Assembly (NCBI GenBank): GCA_907164885.2
Contig: OU015497.1
Span: 70,852,472-70,916,471, forward strand
DNA length: 64,000 nt
Direction: 5' to 3'
DNA from: Dolomedes plantarius
Taxonomy: Eukaryota; Arthropoda; Arachnida; Araneae; Dolomedidae
In this document: positions 62,320 through 64,000 of the stretch, one piece after another
Position numbering within the stretch: the first letter of the stretch is position 1
Layout of the letters: each line of letters opens with the position of its first letter
Made by a program: the position numbers and the translations under genes
Notes under the pieces: model-generated
The model's database searches: none
Told to the model about the DNA's origin: nothing
Seen by the model: only the letters and a program-made list of their open reading frames with translations

Positions 62320-63255
62320 GTCCATAATTAAACTTCCCTACATTAAAGTTATCTACAGTCGAAACTACTATTCTGAAAGTTATGAAATTTTGTGTAGGAC
62401 ATATTAGGGATAGGAATTTGCTTGAGTGAATAAAATATTTAGTTAAAAATTTCACCACCAGATGGCGTATTTTGAGGAATTACACATTTGGTCAACATTT
62501 AATATAGTTAAAAAAATTTATTACAACAAGACAAGTTCAACATAACGGCCATCATTTTCAGCTACCATTTGAAACCGTAAGATAGCATATTCTACAGTTG
62601 ATCGCAGTGTGTCGGGCAAAATGCTGAGAACCATATATGAAATATCTTCATATATGGCCACCATTAATCGAACACGTTTAACAGTCAATGGACCTTTTCG
62701 AATCCCCTTCAAACTCCGAAATTTTCGTAGAGCAACTAGTGCTGAATTATCGTTTTGGTAAAACAATTTTGCTAACAAAGCTCGATCTGGTAATCGCAAC
62801 GATGACATTCTGATTAGCAATAAAAAGCGCTCTGAAAACGAAATCTCCATGAAAGTTTCTAGGTTTTATAACAGCTTCTGCTCTACGTCGACAAAAATTA
62901 ATTTGCATATTTGTTTCGTCGTCGTTCCTTCAAATCTTTTGTCCGAAGATTATTTATCGAACTGGTTTCCAATCGACTTCGCAATCACTTTAAAGATTGT
63001 AAAATTTAATGAGTATGAGTTATTGTGTTTAGGGTGACCTATGGTTAAAAAGATGGTGAAATCTTAAGTATAGAACCAGTCGTAATATGTAAATTATCAA
63101 AAATGCCCCCTGGAGGTGGAATTTTGAACTAATTTTTTTATTCGCTCAAACCAATCCCCATCCCTTTAATATGACCTACACAAAATTTCATAACTCTCTG
63201 AACAATAGTTTCGACTGTAGACAACTTTAAAGTAGGGAAGTTTAATTATGGACAC
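62316..63255 (-). mobile_element. Non-autonomous DUF4817-type transposon, internally deleted
   Basis: The left end GGGTGTCCATAATTAAACTT and the right end in reverse GTGTCCATAATTAAACTTCC are inverted. The arms align for about 165 bp, through TACAGTCGAAACTA and ATGAAATTTTGTGTAGG to CCACCAGATGGCG on the left and CCACCTCCAGGGGGC on the right. Both ends lie in (TA)n tracts. The 940-bp element keeps only the beginning and end of its transposase gene. The ATAATTAAACTT terminus and the inner GGCG/GGGC motif link it to the elements at 48907 and 45537. Confidence 0.88.
62521..62850 (-). pseudogene. Intact 109-residue frame fusing transposase N- and C-termini
   Basis: From ATG at 62850: MEISFSERFLLLIRMSSLRL, then LLAKLFYQNDNSALVALRKF and LKGIRKGPLTVKRVRLMVA (DUF4817 helix-turn-helix, about residues 20-65). 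It continues without a stop into ISYMVLSILPDTLRSTVEYA, ILRFQMVAENDG, RYVEL and a stop, which is the C-terminal tail of the same family. The second helix-turn-helix and the whole DDE core are absent. It lies between the inverted repeats in the normal orientation. It cannot catalyse transposition; whether it is expressed is unknown. Confidence 0.82.
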
Positions 63256-63257
63256 TA

Positions 63258-64000
63258 TATATATATATATATATATATATCACACAAAAGAAGGAGACGT
63301 TGTTGATAATCGTCATTCTTTGTTTTATTTTCCCCGCTTTATAAGCGATTTGTAAAATTCATGTTTTCACTTTCTTTTAATAATAGTATAGCGAATATTA
63401 CAAATTAATTACATAAAAAAAAGAAAAGAAAGCATTTCTCATCAAATAATTCCTACAATCTTTATATTATGCTTTTTTTATTTCTGCTTATCTAGCAGTT
63501 GTTATCACTTTCTCATGTTACTGATGGCAATTTGCATATGTGTCTGATGGTTATAGGTGCATTATTATTTGAAACAGGCATCATGACATCAGAAATAACG
63601 TATTTAAATCCAGTTTCTCAGTTTATAGAGTATAAACTTGTAAAAGCATAAAATATTAGACCATATATAATGGAAAAATTATATTTTTCAGAGTGAAAAT
63701 AATGCTCTACACTTTCACCAGTTTAAATTGAAAATCTTAATAGCTATAAAGTTCATATCTCTGCATTTTTATGGCCTAGTAATTGATAAATTTCCGACAT
63801 CAATTTTATTAAAAACAAGTTCCTCCGGGAATTAAATTGAGCAATATGTTAAATAATTTAATCCATTATAATTATTTATTGCAATTTCTCGTTCCGCCAT
63901 GTTGATTTTACGTAATCACGAGCGTTCATGTCAATGATTGTAAAAAGGAAAAAAAAAACAGTTTTTAAAAGGAAACTGAAAGAAGAAAATCCTTTTGATA
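63258..64000. other. (TA)n tract, then AT-rich non-coding stretch
   Basis: TA run at 63258-63281, then AT-rich sequence to the window end with no recognisable element. Confidence 0.55.

Overview
This looks like nuclear DNA from an arthropod, most likely an arachnid and plausibly an orb-weaving spider. It is strongly AT-rich, has long (TA)n tracts, no operon-like gene packing, and a dense layering of animal transposons. The DUF4817-type Tc1/mariner transposases, the tRNA-derived SINEs with (CAA)n tails and the LTRs opening TGTTACG fit spider genomes I know of. The species assignment is inference. I found no host gene, rRNA, true tRNA or CRISPR array. Every coding similarity I recognise belongs to a mobile element, and almost every such frame is broken.

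Layout. 0-12 kb: a Tc3-like element with Sleeping Beauty-style doubled terminal repeats, several SINE copies, a 3' fragment of a non-LTR retrotransposon, a five-unit ~247-bp tandem array, and a hAT MITE with a perfect 8-bp target duplication. 11.4-17.1 kb: a nest. A Tc1/mariner relic was split by an internally deleted Copia element (370/374-bp LTRs, TSD GTTCC). That Copia was later split in its pol gene by a 1.43-kb solo LTR (TSD AGGCA). 17-22 kb: two (TA)n tracts, a SINE cut by another Tc1/mariner relic, a MITE carrying a second solo LTR, and a TTAA-flanked MITE. 22.9-26.5 kb: a three-level nest, in which a foldback mariner-type element contains a Jockey/CR1-like retrotransposon, which contains a decayed piggyBac. 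27-39 kb: a non-LTR fragment, SINEs, a hAT MITE, a pair of ~450-bp direct repeats that look like LTRs of a non-coding element with a second copy of the 1.4-1.5-kb solo LTR between them, and a mariner containing a small TTAA MITE.

39.5-45.5 kb is the longest stretch with no recognisable element. 45.5-64 kb: three members of one DUF4817-type DNA transposon superfamily. One is on the minus strand, one is nearly full length, and one is an internally deleted derivative whose residual frame fuses the two ends of the transposase. The same stretch holds an endonuclease/exonuclease/phosphatase (EEP) fragment whose last codons and 3' flank are tandemly repeated three times (possibly a Helentron-type terminus), a mariner N-terminus, another SINE, a Tc1-like element and two MITEs.

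The elements do not work together as a pathway. The window is a record of successive insertions, several of which can be ordered exactly because target duplications and the interrupted reading frames are still visible.
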